Part shown: in pieces, positions 1 through 8,051 of the stretch
How positions within the stretch are numbered: the stretch's first letter is position 1
How the letters are laid out: every line of letters starts with the position of its first letter
Source: DATFJZ01 sp046482845
Lineage (GTDB): Bacteria; Desulfobacterota; Desulfobacteria; Desulfobacterales; Desulfobacteraceae
Assembly: GCA_046482845.1 (NCBI GenBank)
Contig: JAWOEJ010000291.1
Span: 1-62,871 of the forward strand
DNA length: 62,871 nt
Reading direction: 5' to 3'
Translations under genes and position numbers: made by a program
The notes under the pieces: generated by a model
Database searches by the model: none
What the model was told of the DNA's origin: nothing
What the model saw: the letters and a program-made list of their open reading frames with translations, nothing else

Positions 1-313
1 ATTTGCCGGTGGTCTGGTCCATCCAGTCAAGAAAGGCGGGCAGGCCGTTTTCAATGGGCACCTGGAGAATCTGGGGAACTTCGTAATTATGGTGCGCCAG
101 GATAAAAGACTCCAGTTCCGGGTACAGGGATGTCCGGGTTTTGATGACCAGCCGGGTTTCTGTTTCCGTCTGCACCCGGCCGTCCCAGTTAAACACACTG
201 ACCACCGGATTCATCTGCACACAGGCAGCCAGTTTTTTGTGAACAATTTTGGATGCCAGATCTTTGGCTTCTGTTTCACTGCCGCAGGTGACAAGAACCA
301 AACAATGGGACAT
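1..313 (-). CDS. cutA: CutA-family divalent-ion tolerance protein (3' end outside window)
   Basis: The reverse strand reads 104 codons from ATG at 313 with no stop before the window edge, so the C-terminus is missing. The protein begins MSHCLVLVTCGSETEAKDL and contains KLAACVQMNPVVSVFNWDG and HNYEVPQILQVPI, which match the CutA1 fold's LAACVN, YxWxG and HPYEVPEI blocks. CutA1 proteins are small cytoplasmic trimers of about 105-115 residues, linked to divalent-metal tolerance in E. coli although the exact role is unsettled. A clear AAGGAGG ribosome site lies 6 nt before the ATG and fixes the start. The upstream spacer carries a heptamer repeat tract. Confidence 0.9.
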   Translation of the reverse strand, partial: MSHCLVLVTCGSETEAKDLASKIVHKKLAACVQMNPVVSVFNWDGRVQTETETRLVIKTRTSLYPELESFILAHHNYEVPQILQVPIENGLPAFLDWMDQTTGK

Positions 314-385
314 GATACCTCCTTTCATGGGAATCCGGCCATGTAATCTGTTTATACATATGAAAGCCGTCAGCTATCAGTACTC

Positions 386-487
386 AGCTAACAGCTAACA
401 GCTAAAAGCTAACAGCTAACAGCTAACAGCTAACAGCTAACAGTTAACAGCTAAAAGCTAACAGCTAAAAGCTAAAAGCTAACAGCT
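386..487. repeat. Heptanucleotide tandem repeat (AGCTAAC/AGCTAAA)n, 14 units
   Basis: Fourteen consecutive 7-bp units run from 386 to 483, mostly AGCTAAC with some AGCTAAA and one AGTTAAC, ending in a partial AGCT. The left flank GAAAGCCGTCAG...AGTACTC recurs at the other two tracts in this window (near 38880 and 55112). The tract lies about 70-170 bp upstream of the cutA start. In every frame the unit soon gives stop codons, so it is not coding. Confidence 0.95.
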
Positions 488-682
488 TTATTGTGTCCCC
501 CAGTCGCTGTTTTTTACCCTGGCAGGTTACCGTTGGGTCGGCCACCCAATGTAAGGGATTAAACTGAAAGTATTTTTTGAAAATAAAAAATACTTGATTT
601 CAGACAGTATGTATTTTATAATATTATGTTTGATTTAACCTTTATGGTCATAATGTGGCGGGAATCAGAACAGTTCGTTAAA

Positions 683-926
683 ACTCGGTTATCAAGTTTT
701 TATGGAAGGACCGATTAAGAGCCCCCAGCGGTTGCCTGTCAGGAACATTGAGAACCAAAGGAGATCAGACTTTTTCCCTGCCAGGCGTTAAGAAAATCAA
801 GCTGTTTGAGGACCAATGGCCGCAGTTCTTGATTTTTAGCCTGGCAGGGAAAAAGTCCTCCGTCGTTCTCGTTCCTGACAGGCAACCGCTGGGGGCGGCG
901 GTATTCAAAAAACTTGATAACCGAGT
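683..926. mobile_element. Miniature palindromic element, family 1, complete copy (244 bp)
   Basis: The sequence starts ACTCGGTTATCAAG and ends CTTGATAACCGAGT, perfect 14-bp inverted ends. Both arms continue inward with a shared block (CCCCCAGCGGTTGCCTGTCA) and CCCTGCCAGGC near the centre, so most of the element folds on itself. It encodes no plausible protein. AAA flanks both sides, consistent with a 3-bp target duplication, though an A-rich target makes this single case weak. Related copies lie at 27731-27851 (complete), 38922-38980 (half) and 18431-18493 (decayed). The rest of the 314-1255 spacer holds the heptamer tract, AT-rich DNA without recognisable features (about 530-680), and the ilv control region. 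Confidence 0.85.
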
Positions 927-995
927 AAAAGCTTTCATGCTTTGTTGTGTCCATCAGGACATGGGGAATAGTTAAAAAAAATTAAAAATTATTAC

Positions 996-1023
996 TTGAC
1001 ATTATTGTGCAACCCCGTATAGT
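996..1023 (+). promoter_or_regulatory. Sigma-70-type promoter of the ilv operon
   Basis: TTGACA (996-1001) is followed after 16 nt by TATAGT (1018-1023). It lies 63 nt upstream of the leader peptide start and no other good hexamer pair is visible before ilvD. Confidence 0.75.
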
Positions 1024-1085
1024 ATTTGGTAGAGTTAGCATCAACAAATAAAAAACAGCAGAAAAAAGAATAAAATTAGTAATAT

Positions 1086-1169
1086 ATGAATACTATTATT
1101 ATACTTAACGTCCTTATTTCCCTTATTATCGTAGATGTGATTATTGTCACTCTACGGAGAAAAGGCTGA
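1086..1169 (+). CDS. ilv operon leader peptide (27 aa, attenuation)
   Basis: A 27-codon reading frame, ATG at 1086 and TGA at 1167-1169, encodes a peptide beginning MNTIIILNVLISLIIVDV and ending in TLRRKG. By composition 8 Ile, 4 Leu and 4 Val make up 16 of 27 residues. Such peptides act as sensors: scarcity of charged Ile, Leu or Val tRNA stalls the ribosome and changes the fold of the downstream RNA. It sits between a good promoter and an intrinsic terminator, directly ahead of ilvD. Inside the frame, CGTAGA...TCTACG (1130-1156) can form a pause-type hairpin. The ribosome site is weak; no GGAGG-like sequence is visible, only purine-rich DNA. Confidence 0.88.
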   Translation: MNTIIILNVLISLIIVDVIIVTLRRKG

Positions 1170-1243
1170 CCAGGGCAAAAAGTATAATAAGAATCATAAA
1201 AGCCGTTATCAGCCTTTAAAAAGCTGATAACGGCTTTTTATTT
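1161..1243 (+). terminator. ilv attenuator: terminator hairpin with competing antiterminator
   Basis: AGCCGTTATCAGC (1201-1213) pairs perfectly over 13 bp with GCTGATAACGGCT (1223-1235), followed by a T-rich run. AAAGGCTGA (1161-1169), which contains the leader stop codon, is exactly complementary to TCAGCCTTT (1209-1217) in the 5' arm and loop of the terminator. The two pairings exclude each other. A ribosome that finishes the leader would cover 1161-1169 and permit the terminator. A ribosome stalled on Ile/Leu/Val codons would leave it free to pair and allow read-through into ilvD at 1256. Confidence 0.9.
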
Positions 1244-1255
1244 TGGAGGAAAAAA

Positions 1256-2923
1256 ATGAGAAGTGACATTGCCAAAAAAGGGCCGGCCAGAGCCCCCCAT
1301 AGAAGCCTTATGAAAGCAGCCGGCTTTACCGACGAAGAGATTGCGCGCCCCCTGGTGGGCATTGCCAATTCAGCCAATGAACTGATTCCCGGGCATATCC
1401 ACCTTGACAACATTGTTAACGCCGTCAAAGCCGGTATTTCCTCGGCAGGCGGAACCCCCATGGAATTTTCCACCATTGGAATATGTGACGGTGTGGCCAT
1501 GAACCACAGGGGAATGCACTATTCCCTGGCCAGCCGTGAACTCATTGCGGATTCCATAGAGGTGACTGCAACGGCCCACCCCTTTGACGCCATTGTCATG
1601 GTGCCCAATTGTGACAAAATCATACCCGGAATGCTTATGGCAGCGGCCCGGCTGAACATCCCCTGCATTGTAATCAGCGGCGGTCCCATGCTGGCCGGCA
1701 GGGACCCTGAAAACCACACAAGAAAAATCGATCTGGTCTCTGTTTTTGAAGCTGTGGGAAAACTTAAGACCAACAAAATATCTGAAGACCAGCTGACTGC
1801 CATTGAAAATGCAGCCTGCCCCAGCTGCGGCTCCTGCGCCGGCATGTTTACAGCCAATTCCATGAACTGCCTGACCGAGGCCATCGGCATGGGGCTGCCG
1901 GGAAACGGCACCGTACCAGCCCCCATGTCTGAACGAATACGCCTGGCAAAACAGGCCGGGGCAGCGGTTATGGATCTTTTCAACAAAAAGATCACGCCTG
2001 ACAGAATTCTTACCCGGGAGGCCTTTGAAAATGCACTGGCAGTGGATATGGCCCTTGGCTGCTCCACCAATACAGTGCTTCACATTACTGCCCTTGCCGG
2101 GGAAGCGGGTATTGACATTGACCTGGACATGATCAACGCCATCAGCCAGAAAACCCCCCATCTCTGCGCCTTAAGCCCGGGAGGCAGCGACCATATTGAA
2201 GACCTCTATTATGCCGGGGGCATTCAGGGGGTAATGAAGGAACTTTACACGGCCGGCATGATCCACGGCAGTCCATTGACGGTCACCACCCGGACGGTAT
2301 CAGACAATATGGAAACGGCAAAGGTAAAGGACAGCCGGGTCATCCGCCCTGTTACCGACCCCCGGCACAAACAGGGGGGTATTGCTGTTCTTTTCGGCAA
2401 CCTTGCACCGGAAGGCTGTGTGGTCAAGCAGTCTGCAGTCAAGGAAAAAATGCTCACCCACCAGGGACCGGCCCGGGTGTTCAACTCTGAAGAAGAGGCC
2501 ACAGATGCCATCATGGAAAACAGAATCAAACAGGGCGATGTCGTTATTATCCGGTATGAGGGACCGGCAGGGGGACCGGGAATGCGGGAAATGCTCACCC
2601 CTACATCTGCCCTGGCCGGCATGGGACTGGATGAGGATGTGGCCCTGATTACCGACGGGCGGTTTTCCGGCGGCACCAAAGGGGCCTCCATCGGCCATAT
2701 CTCACCCGAGGCCATGGAGGGGGGTCTGATCGCACTGGTAAAGGAAAATGATCTGATCACAATTGATATTCCAGGGAAAAAAATAGAATTAAGCCTGCCG
2801 GATTCAGAAATCAGTAAAAGAAAAGCACAATGGAAAAAACCCGATCTTAAAATCAAAACCGGTTATCTGGCCAGATATGCAAAACAGGTATCTTCTGCCA
2901 GCACAGGGGCGGTATTCAAGTAA
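1256..2923 (+). CDS. ilvD: Dihydroxy-acid dehydratase
   Basis: This cytoplasmic enzyme dehydrates 2,3-dihydroxy-isovalerate and -methylvalerate to the 2-oxo acids, the third common step of valine and isoleucine synthesis. The 555-residue length is normal. Iron-sulfur ligand regions are visible: VPNCDKIIPGM (Cys about 119) and CPSCGSCAGMF (Cys about 188-194). The early motif reads PGHIHL rather than PCN, as in the E. coli enzyme, suggesting the oxygen-sensitive [4Fe-4S] type (inference). The start ATG follows GGAGG by 6 nt and lies just after the attenuator. It is the first structural gene of the ilv-cimA-leuA operon. Confidence 0.97.
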   Translation: MRSDIAKKGPARAPHRSLMKAAGFTDEEIARPLVGIANSANELIPGHIHLDNIVNAVKAGISSAGGTPMEFSTIGICDGVAMNHRGMHYSLASRELIADSIEVTATAHPFDAIVMVPNCDKIIPGMLMAAARLNIPCIVISGGPMLAGRDPENHTRKIDLVSVFEAVGKLKTNKISEDQLTAIENAACPSCGSCAGMFTANSMNCLTEAIGMGLPGNGTVPAPMSERIRLAKQAGAAVMDLFNKKITPDRILTREAFENALAVDMALGCSTNTVLHITALAGEAGIDIDLDMINAISQKTPHLCALSPGGSDHIEDLYYAGGIQGVMKELYTAGMIHGSPLTVTTRTVSDNMETAKVKDSRVIRPVTDPRHKQGGIAVLFGNLAPEGCVVKQSAVKEKMLTHQGPARVFNSEEEATDAIMENRIKQGDVVIIRYEGPAGGPGMREMLTPTSALAGMGLDEDVALITDGRFSGGTKGASIGHISPEAMEGGLIALVKENDLITIDIPGKKIELSLPDSEISKRKAQWKKPDLKIKTGYLARYAKQVSSASTGAVFK

Positions 2924-2969
2924 ATACGGATGTAACCAGGCTTACACAACAAAACCAAGGGAGAGGAAA

Positions 2970-4661
2970 ATGAAGCTTTCAGGCGCACAGATCCTGGTAA
3001 AAATGATAAAATCCCAGCAGGTGGATACAATTTTCGGATATCCGGGAGGCGCTGTTATTGATATTTATGATGAATTGTCCAGACATGACGACCTGCGTCA
3101 TATTCTGGTCCGCCATGAACAGGGCGCAATTCATGCTGCAGACGCCTATGCCCGGGCAAAGGGATGTGTGGGGGTAGCCCTGGTCACATCGGGCCCTGGA
3201 GCCACCAATACCGTTACAGGCATTGCATCGGCCTATATGGACTCCATTCCCCTGGTGGTCTTTACAGGTCAGGTGCCCACGGCCCTTATCGGCAACGATG
3301 CCTTTCAGGAAGTGGACATTGTCGGTATTACACGGCCATGCACCAAGCACAACTATCTGGTCAAGGATATAAACAGCCTGGCAAAAATTGTAAAACAGGC
3401 CTTTTTCCTTGCCCGGTCCGGGCGGCCCGGGCCGGTTCTTGTCGACCTTCCCAAGGACATCATGGGATCAGTTACTGAATTTGAAGAACCCGATGACATC
3501 AGCCTTAAATCCTACAACCCGACCTATGATCCCAATAAAAAACAGCTTTTAAAGATTGCAGATCTCATCAAAAAAGCTGAAAAGCCCCTGATATTTGCAG
3601 GGGGCGGGGTTGTTCTGTCAAAGGCGTCAAAGGAAATAACAAGGCTTGCCAATATGGCCGAGATTCCGGTAACTGCATCCCTTATGGGCCTTGGGTGCTT
3701 TCCCGGCTCATCTCCTCTGTGGCTTGGCATGCCGGGAATGCACGGCACATACCGTGCCAATATGTCCATTGCACACTGTGATCTGATGATTGCAGCAGGG
3801 GTGAGGTTTGACGACAGGGTAACTGGAAAGATCGAGCAGTTTGCTCCCCATGCCCATATTGTCCAGATTGACATTGACCCTACCTCCATACGGAAAAATG
3901 TGGATGTGGCCTGTCCTGTTGTGGGGGACTGCAGAACCACCCTTGATATGCTCAATACCATGCTGGAAAAGGAAGCTTTTTCAGGTCTGAAGGAATCCAG
4001 AAAGGCATGGCTTGAACAGATACAGCAGTGGAAAGAAAGCTCCCCCCAGCGCTATGACCAGGATGACCAGACAATCAAACCCCAGTATGTCATTGAAAAA
4101 CTCCATGAGGTTACCCAGGGAAAGGCCATTATTACCACTGAAGTGGGGCAGAACCAGATGTGGGCGGCCCAGTACTACCATTTTGACCAGCCCAACCATT
4201 TTATCACATCCGGGGGACTGGGGGTCATGGGATTTGGTCTTCCCGCCGCCATCGGCGCCAAAGCGGCATGTCCGGATAAAATTGTGGTGGATATTGCCGG
4301 AGACGGAAGTATTCAGATGAACATCCAGGAACTTATGACGGCTGTGGAATCCAATCTTCCTGTTAAAATTGTGATTCTCAACAACAGATACCTCGGCATG
4401 GTCAGGCAGTGGCAGGAGCTCTTCTACAACAAAAACTATGCCTGCACCAGCATGGAAATGGCGCCGGACTTTATTCAGCTGGCAGAAGCCTTCCATGCCA
4501 CCGGGCTGAGGGCTGAAACACCTGGTGAAGTGGAAGGGGTATTAAAAAAAGGAATGGATCTTCCAGGCACTGTAATCATGGAGTTTATTGTGGAACGGGA
4601 GGAATCTGTGTATCCCATGGTACCTGCAGGCAAAGCATTAACTGAAATGCTGCTGGTATAG
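2970..4661 (+). CDS. ilvB: Acetolactate synthase large subunit
   Basis: Thiamine-diphosphate enzyme that condenses two pyruvates to acetolactate, or pyruvate with 2-oxobutyrate to acetohydroxybutyrate. The 563-residue protein begins MKLSGAQILVKMI. The frame stays open upstream into ilvD, but GGGAGAGGAAA just before ATG 2970 marks the true start. Visible signatures are GYPGGAVIDIYDEL, the catalytic Glu in VRHEQGA (about residue 50) and the ThDP/Mg motif GDGSIQMN (about residue 444) continuing to LNNRYLGMVRQW. It is followed after 33 nt by the regulatory subunit gene. Confidence 0.97.
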   Translation: MKLSGAQILVKMIKSQQVDTIFGYPGGAVIDIYDELSRHDDLRHILVRHEQGAIHAADAYARAKGCVGVALVTSGPGATNTVTGIASAYMDSIPLVVFTGQVPTALIGNDAFQEVDIVGITRPCTKHNYLVKDINSLAKIVKQAFFLARSGRPGPVLVDLPKDIMGSVTEFEEPDDISLKSYNPTYDPNKKQLLKIADLIKKAEKPLIFAGGGVVLSKASKEITRLANMAEIPVTASLMGLGCFPGSSPLWLGMPGMHGTYRANMSIAHCDLMIAAGVRFDDRVTGKIEQFAPHAHIVQIDIDPTSIRKNVDVACPVVGDCRTTLDMLNTMLEKEAFSGLKESRKAWLEQIQQWKESSPQRYDQDDQTIKPQYVIEKLHEVTQGKAIITTEVGQNQMWAAQYYHFDQPNHFITSGGLGVMGFGLPAAIGAKAACPDKIVVDIAGDGSIQMNIQELMTAVESNLPVKIVILNNRYLGMVRQWQELFYNKNYACTSMEMAPDFIQLAEAFHATGLRAETPGEVEGVLKKGMDLPGTVIMEFIVEREESVYPMVPAGKALTEMLLV

Positions 4662-4694
4662 GAAACACTGCTGCTATAAAAGGAGGTTGAAAGA

Positions 4695-5186
4695 ATGACC
4701 CTTGAAAAACATCTGCTGTCCATTCTCGTGGACAATGAACCGGGTGTGCTGTCACGGATTGCCGGTCTTTTCAGCGGCCGGGGATACAATATAGAAAGTC
4801 TCAGTGTTGCGCCCACAGCCAGACCCGGCCTGTCACGGATCACCATGGTGACAGGGGGAGACGAGCCCATTGTTGAACAGATCAAGAAACAGCTGAACAA
4901 GCTGATCAATGTGATTACCGTCACCGATCTAACAGACAAGAAATATGTCATGAGAGAGCTGGCCCTGATCAAGGTCAATGCAAAACCCGATCAGCGGGCG
5001 GAAATTTTAAGAATCGTTGATATCTTCAGATGCAGGGTGGTGGATGTGGGCCTGAACCACTATACCATTGAAGTATCAGGGGACGAGGGAAAACTCAAGG
5101 CGTTCCTGCATCTGTTAACCCCCATGGGCATTATAGAAGTGGCAAGGACAGGGTCCATAGCCCTTGCCCGGGAAAACAAGAGATAA
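4695..5186 (+). CDS. ilvN: Acetolactate synthase small (regulatory) subunit
   Basis: The 163-residue protein begins MTLEKHLLSILVDNEPGVLS, followed by the ACT-domain signature FSGRGYNIESLSVAPT. The C-terminal half (about 80-160) is the usual second domain of IlvN/IlvH. In this family the subunit activates IlvB and confers feedback inhibition by valine. It has a strong AAGGAGG site and lies 33 nt after ilvB, so the pair should be made together. A second copy of this family lies on the other strand at 10396-10884. Confidence 0.95.
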   Translation: MTLEKHLLSILVDNEPGVLSRIAGLFSGRGYNIESLSVAPTARPGLSRITMVTGGDEPIVEQIKKQLNKLINVITVTDLTDKKYVMRELALIKVNAKPDQRAEILRIVDIFRCRVVDVGLNHYTIEVSGDEGKLKAFLHLLTPMGIIEVARTGSIALARENKR

Positions 5187-5266
5187 AAAAACTTAATCAT
5201 TGAATAATAATAAAATTTTGTCAAAAACCAGAATATAAAAACAAACATTACAAGGAGAAAAGCAGA

Positions 5267-6313
5267 ATGGGAAAAATTGATTTTGGCGGAACCATTGAAG
5301 ATATTGTAACCAGGGAAGAGTTCACCATTGAAAAGGCAAGAGATGTTTTAAAAGATGAGGTGATTTCAGTTCTCGGTTACGGAGTGCAGGGACCGGGTCA
5401 GGCGCTGAATATGAAAGACAACGGATTCAAGGTGATCATAGGCCAGCGGGAGAACAGTCCTTCCTGGGAAAAAGCGCTCAGGGACGGATGGGTGCCGGGC
5501 AAAGATTTGTTATCCATAGAAGAAGCTGCTGAAAAAGGCACCATTATTCAGTATCTTCTGTCTGACGCAGGACAGAAACTCATGTGGGACCGGGTAAAAC
5601 CCTGTCTGAACAAAGGGGATGCCCTGTATTTTTCCCACGGGTTTTCCATTGTCTACAAGGACCAGACCCATGTGATCCCGCCCGGGGATGTGGATGTGAT
5701 CCTGGCCGCGCCAAAGGGCTCCGGCACAAGCGTTCGGCGCAATTTCCTTGCAGGGGCCGGAATCAACTCAAGCTACGCTGTTTTCCAGGATGTCACGGGC
5801 AGGGCAAAGGAAAGGGTCCTGGCCATTGGTATTGCCATTGGATCAGGCTACCTTTTTCCCACCACCTTTGAAAAAGAAGTGCACAGTGATCTTACCGGGG
5901 AAAGGGGCGTGCTCATGGGGGCACTTGCAGGCATCATGGAGGCCCAGTACGAGGTACTGAGGGCCAACAACCACTCACCCAGCGAAGCCTTTAATGAAAC
6001 CGTGGAAGAACTTACCCAGAGCCTCATCCGGCTGGTAGATGAAAACGGCATGGACTGGATGTATGCCAACTGCAGTACCACGGCCCAGCGGGGCGCCCTG
6101 GACTGGAAGCCGAAGTTTAAAGAGGCCACCCTTCCGGTTTTTCAGGAATTGTACCAATCTGTAGTATCTGGAAAGGAAACTGAACTGACCTTAAAGGCCA
6201 ATATGGCTGACAACTACCATGAAAATCTGGCCAGGGAACTTAAGGAAATCCATGATTCGGAAATGTGGACAGCCGGCAGAGCAGTGCGTGGCTTAAGGCC
6301 GGGAAATAAATAA
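5267..6313 (+). CDS. ilvC: Ketol-acid reductoisomerase, fungal/Bacteroidetes-like form
   Basis: Catalyses the Mg-dependent alkyl shift and NAD(P)H reduction that turn acetolactate into dihydroxy-isovalerate. The 348-residue protein has the Rossmann motif GYGVQGPGQALNM, then GQRENSPSWEKALRDGW, LYFSHGFSIVYKD, APKGSGTSVR, HSPSEAFNETVEE and CSTTAQRGALDW. From memory these match the yeast mitochondrial enzyme (HGFSPVFKD, HSPSEAFNETVEE, CSTTARRGALDW) better than the 330-residue proteobacterial class I form. The cofactor loop has Glu after Arg, which might affect NADPH/NADH choice (uncertain). ACAAGGAGAAAAGCAG precedes ATG 5267. The 80-nt gap after ilvN holds nothing clear. Confidence 0.95.
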   Translation: MGKIDFGGTIEDIVTREEFTIEKARDVLKDEVISVLGYGVQGPGQALNMKDNGFKVIIGQRENSPSWEKALRDGWVPGKDLLSIEEAAEKGTIIQYLLSDAGQKLMWDRVKPCLNKGDALYFSHGFSIVYKDQTHVIPPGDVDVILAAPKGSGTSVRRNFLAGAGINSSYAVFQDVTGRAKERVLAIGIAIGSGYLFPTTFEKEVHSDLTGERGVLMGALAGIMEAQYEVLRANNHSPSEAFNETVEELTQSLIRLVDENGMDWMYANCSTTAQRGALDWKPKFKEATLPVFQELYQSVVSGKETELTLKANMADNYHENLARELKEIHDSEMWTAGRAVRGLRPGNK

Positions 6314-6319
6314 TGTTTT

Positions 6320-6428
6320 AATTGTTCAGCTCTCATTTTTTGTGATCAGGAAAAATCAGATATAAAAACCTGATCATCGGGCAAGAGACACAGTAAAGCA
6401 CAAAAAAAAATCAGAGGGCTGAACAATT
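6320..6428. repeat. Nested inverted repeat between ilvC and cimA
   Basis: AATTGTTCAGC (6320-6330) is the exact inverse of GCTGAACAATT (6418-6428), with further partial pairing inward through the TTTTTTGTG / CACAAAAAA blocks. Inside lies a second perfect pair, TGATCAGG (6343-6350) and CCTGATCA (6369-6376). It lacks the ACTCGATNATCAAG ends of the other miniature elements. It could be a separate miniature element or an intra-operon RNA structure. Confidence 0.7.
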
Positions 6429-6453
6429 ATCTATTTTAAAACAGGCGTTGAAA

Positions 6454-8040
6454 ATGCAGAATATACGTTTATACGACACAACATTAAGGGACGGCATGCA
6501 GGGGGAGAACATATGTTTTTCCCCCGAGGACAAAGTAAAAATAGCAAAACGGCTTGACGATATGGGAATCCACTATATTGAAGGTGGATGGCCCGGGTCC
6601 AATCCCGGTGCCCTGCATTTTTTTGAACTTGCAAAAGCAATTGAATTTAAAAATGCAAAACTTGCCGCCTTTGGCTCCACAAAAAAACCCTTTGTCAGCC
6701 CGTCAGAAGATGCAAACCTTAAAGGACTTCTTGACAGTGAGGCGCCGGTAATAACAATTTTCGGCAAATCCTGGGATCTCCACGTTGAAACAATTATGGA
6801 GAACACCCTTGATGAAAACCTGGCCATGATAGAGGAGAGCATCAGATATCTCAAGGACCACAACCGTGAAGTCATCTATGATGCAGAACATTTTTACGAC
6901 GGATATATTGAAAACCAGGATTATGCTGTAAACACCCTTGCCGCAGCTGTAAAAGGAGGCTGCACCACCCTGGTGCTCTGTGATACCAACGGCGGCACCC
7001 TGCCCCATGATATTGAAAGAATCACATCAGAGGTGATTTTAAAAATATGCGGGCGTGCAGATTCCAAGATCAGTTTTGGTATCCATGCCCACAATGACTG
7101 CAGCATGGCGGTTGCCAACTCCATTTCAGCCATACAATCGGGTGCTGTCATGGTACAGGGAACCATTAACGGGTACGGCGAACGATGTGGCAATGCCGAC
7201 CTGACCTCCATCATCCCCATCCTGGCCCTTAAACTTGACATGGACTGCATTTCAAAGGAAAATCTTAAGAAACTAAAAGCCCTTTCCAGATTTGTCAGTG
7301 AAACAGCAAATATGATTCCCCTGAATTCAAGGCCCTTTGTGGGAAAAAGCGCATTTGCCCATAAAGGCGGCATTCATGTCAGTGCTGTTGCAAAAAAGGC
7401 AAAAGCCTATGAACATATTGCCCCTGAGCTTGTCGGCAACAAAAGACGGGTTCTGGTGTCTGAACAGTCCGGTAAAAGCAATATTGAATATAAAGCCAGG
7501 GAAATGGGAATCAACTTTGATAAAAAAGGGTTGCTGGAAAAAAATATTGTATCCAGTATCAAGGAACTGGAGGATGAAGGATTTCAGTTTGAAGTAGCTG
7601 AAGGCTCCCTTAAAATCTTAATGGAAAAACTCACCAACCAGTTCAAACCCCACTTTGAACTGGAATCCTTCAGGGTCACCATAGAAAAGGACAAGGAACG
7701 CCCCTGCTATGCCTATGCGCTGATAAAAATCAGGGTGGATGACAAAACAGTGATCACTGCAGCTGAAGGGGACGGACCTGTGAGCGCCCTGGATAATGCC
7801 CTTAGAAAAGCCCTTTCCAAAATTTTTCCAGATATCAATGACATGCATCTGATCGATTTCAAGGTCAGGGTGATTGAGGGCAGCGACGGCACAGATGCAA
7901 AAGTCCGTGTTATTATCGAATCAAGGGATGAAAACAATATCTTCAGCACCATCGGTGTTTCAGAAGACATAATCGAGGCCAGCTGGCAGGCGCTGGCTGA
8001 CAGTTTTCAATACAAACTTTCCTTAAACAGGGCAGACTAG
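6454..8040 (+). CDS. cimA: (R)-citramalate synthase
   Basis: Condenses pyruvate and acetyl-CoA to citramalate, giving 2-oxobutyrate for isoleucine without threonine. The 528-residue protein starts MQNIRLYDTTLRDGMQGENI and carries IEGGWPGSNP, the HxH metal motif in GIHAHNDCSMAVANS and NGYGERCGNADL, all typical of the CimA branch of the isopropylmalate synthase family. The GMQGE and GGWPG variants separate it from LeuA. The C-terminal third is the allosteric dimer domain. An in-frame TTG lies 6 nt upstream, but AGG spacing favours ATG 6454. It sits in the ilv operon, 11 nt before leuA. Confidence 0.93.
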   Translation: MQNIRLYDTTLRDGMQGENICFSPEDKVKIAKRLDDMGIHYIEGGWPGSNPGALHFFELAKAIEFKNAKLAAFGSTKKPFVSPSEDANLKGLLDSEAPVITIFGKSWDLHVETIMENTLDENLAMIEESIRYLKDHNREVIYDAEHFYDGYIENQDYAVNTLAAAVKGGCTTLVLCDTNGGTLPHDIERITSEVILKICGRADSKISFGIHAHNDCSMAVANSISAIQSGAVMVQGTINGYGERCGNADLTSIIPILALKLDMDCISKENLKKLKALSRFVSETANMIPLNSRPFVGKSAFAHKGGIHVSAVAKKAKAYEHIAPELVGNKRRVLVSEQSGKSNIEYKAREMGINFDKKGLLEKNIVSSIKELEDEGFQFEVAEGSLKILMEKLTNQFKPHFELESFRVTIEKDKERPCYAYALIKIRVDDKTVITAAEGDGPVSALDNALRKALSKIFPDINDMHLIDFKVRVIEGSDGTDAKVRVIIESRDENNIFSTIGVSEDIIEASWQALADSFQYKLSLNRAD

Positions 8041-8051
8041 GAGAAAAAAAA

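Noticed and set aside
748..975. Frames of about 70 codons on both strands over the 683-926 element
   Set aside because: They arise from the inverted repeat itself; the two frames mirror each other and no protein features appear.
1370..2161. Long antisense frames inside ilvD and other genes
   Set aside because: Shadows of codon bias in well-supported genes on the other strand.
5187..5266. AACTTAATCATTGAAT between ilvN and ilvC as an element end
   Set aside because: A single 16-bp resemblance without a partner end or core; could be chance in AT-rich DNA.
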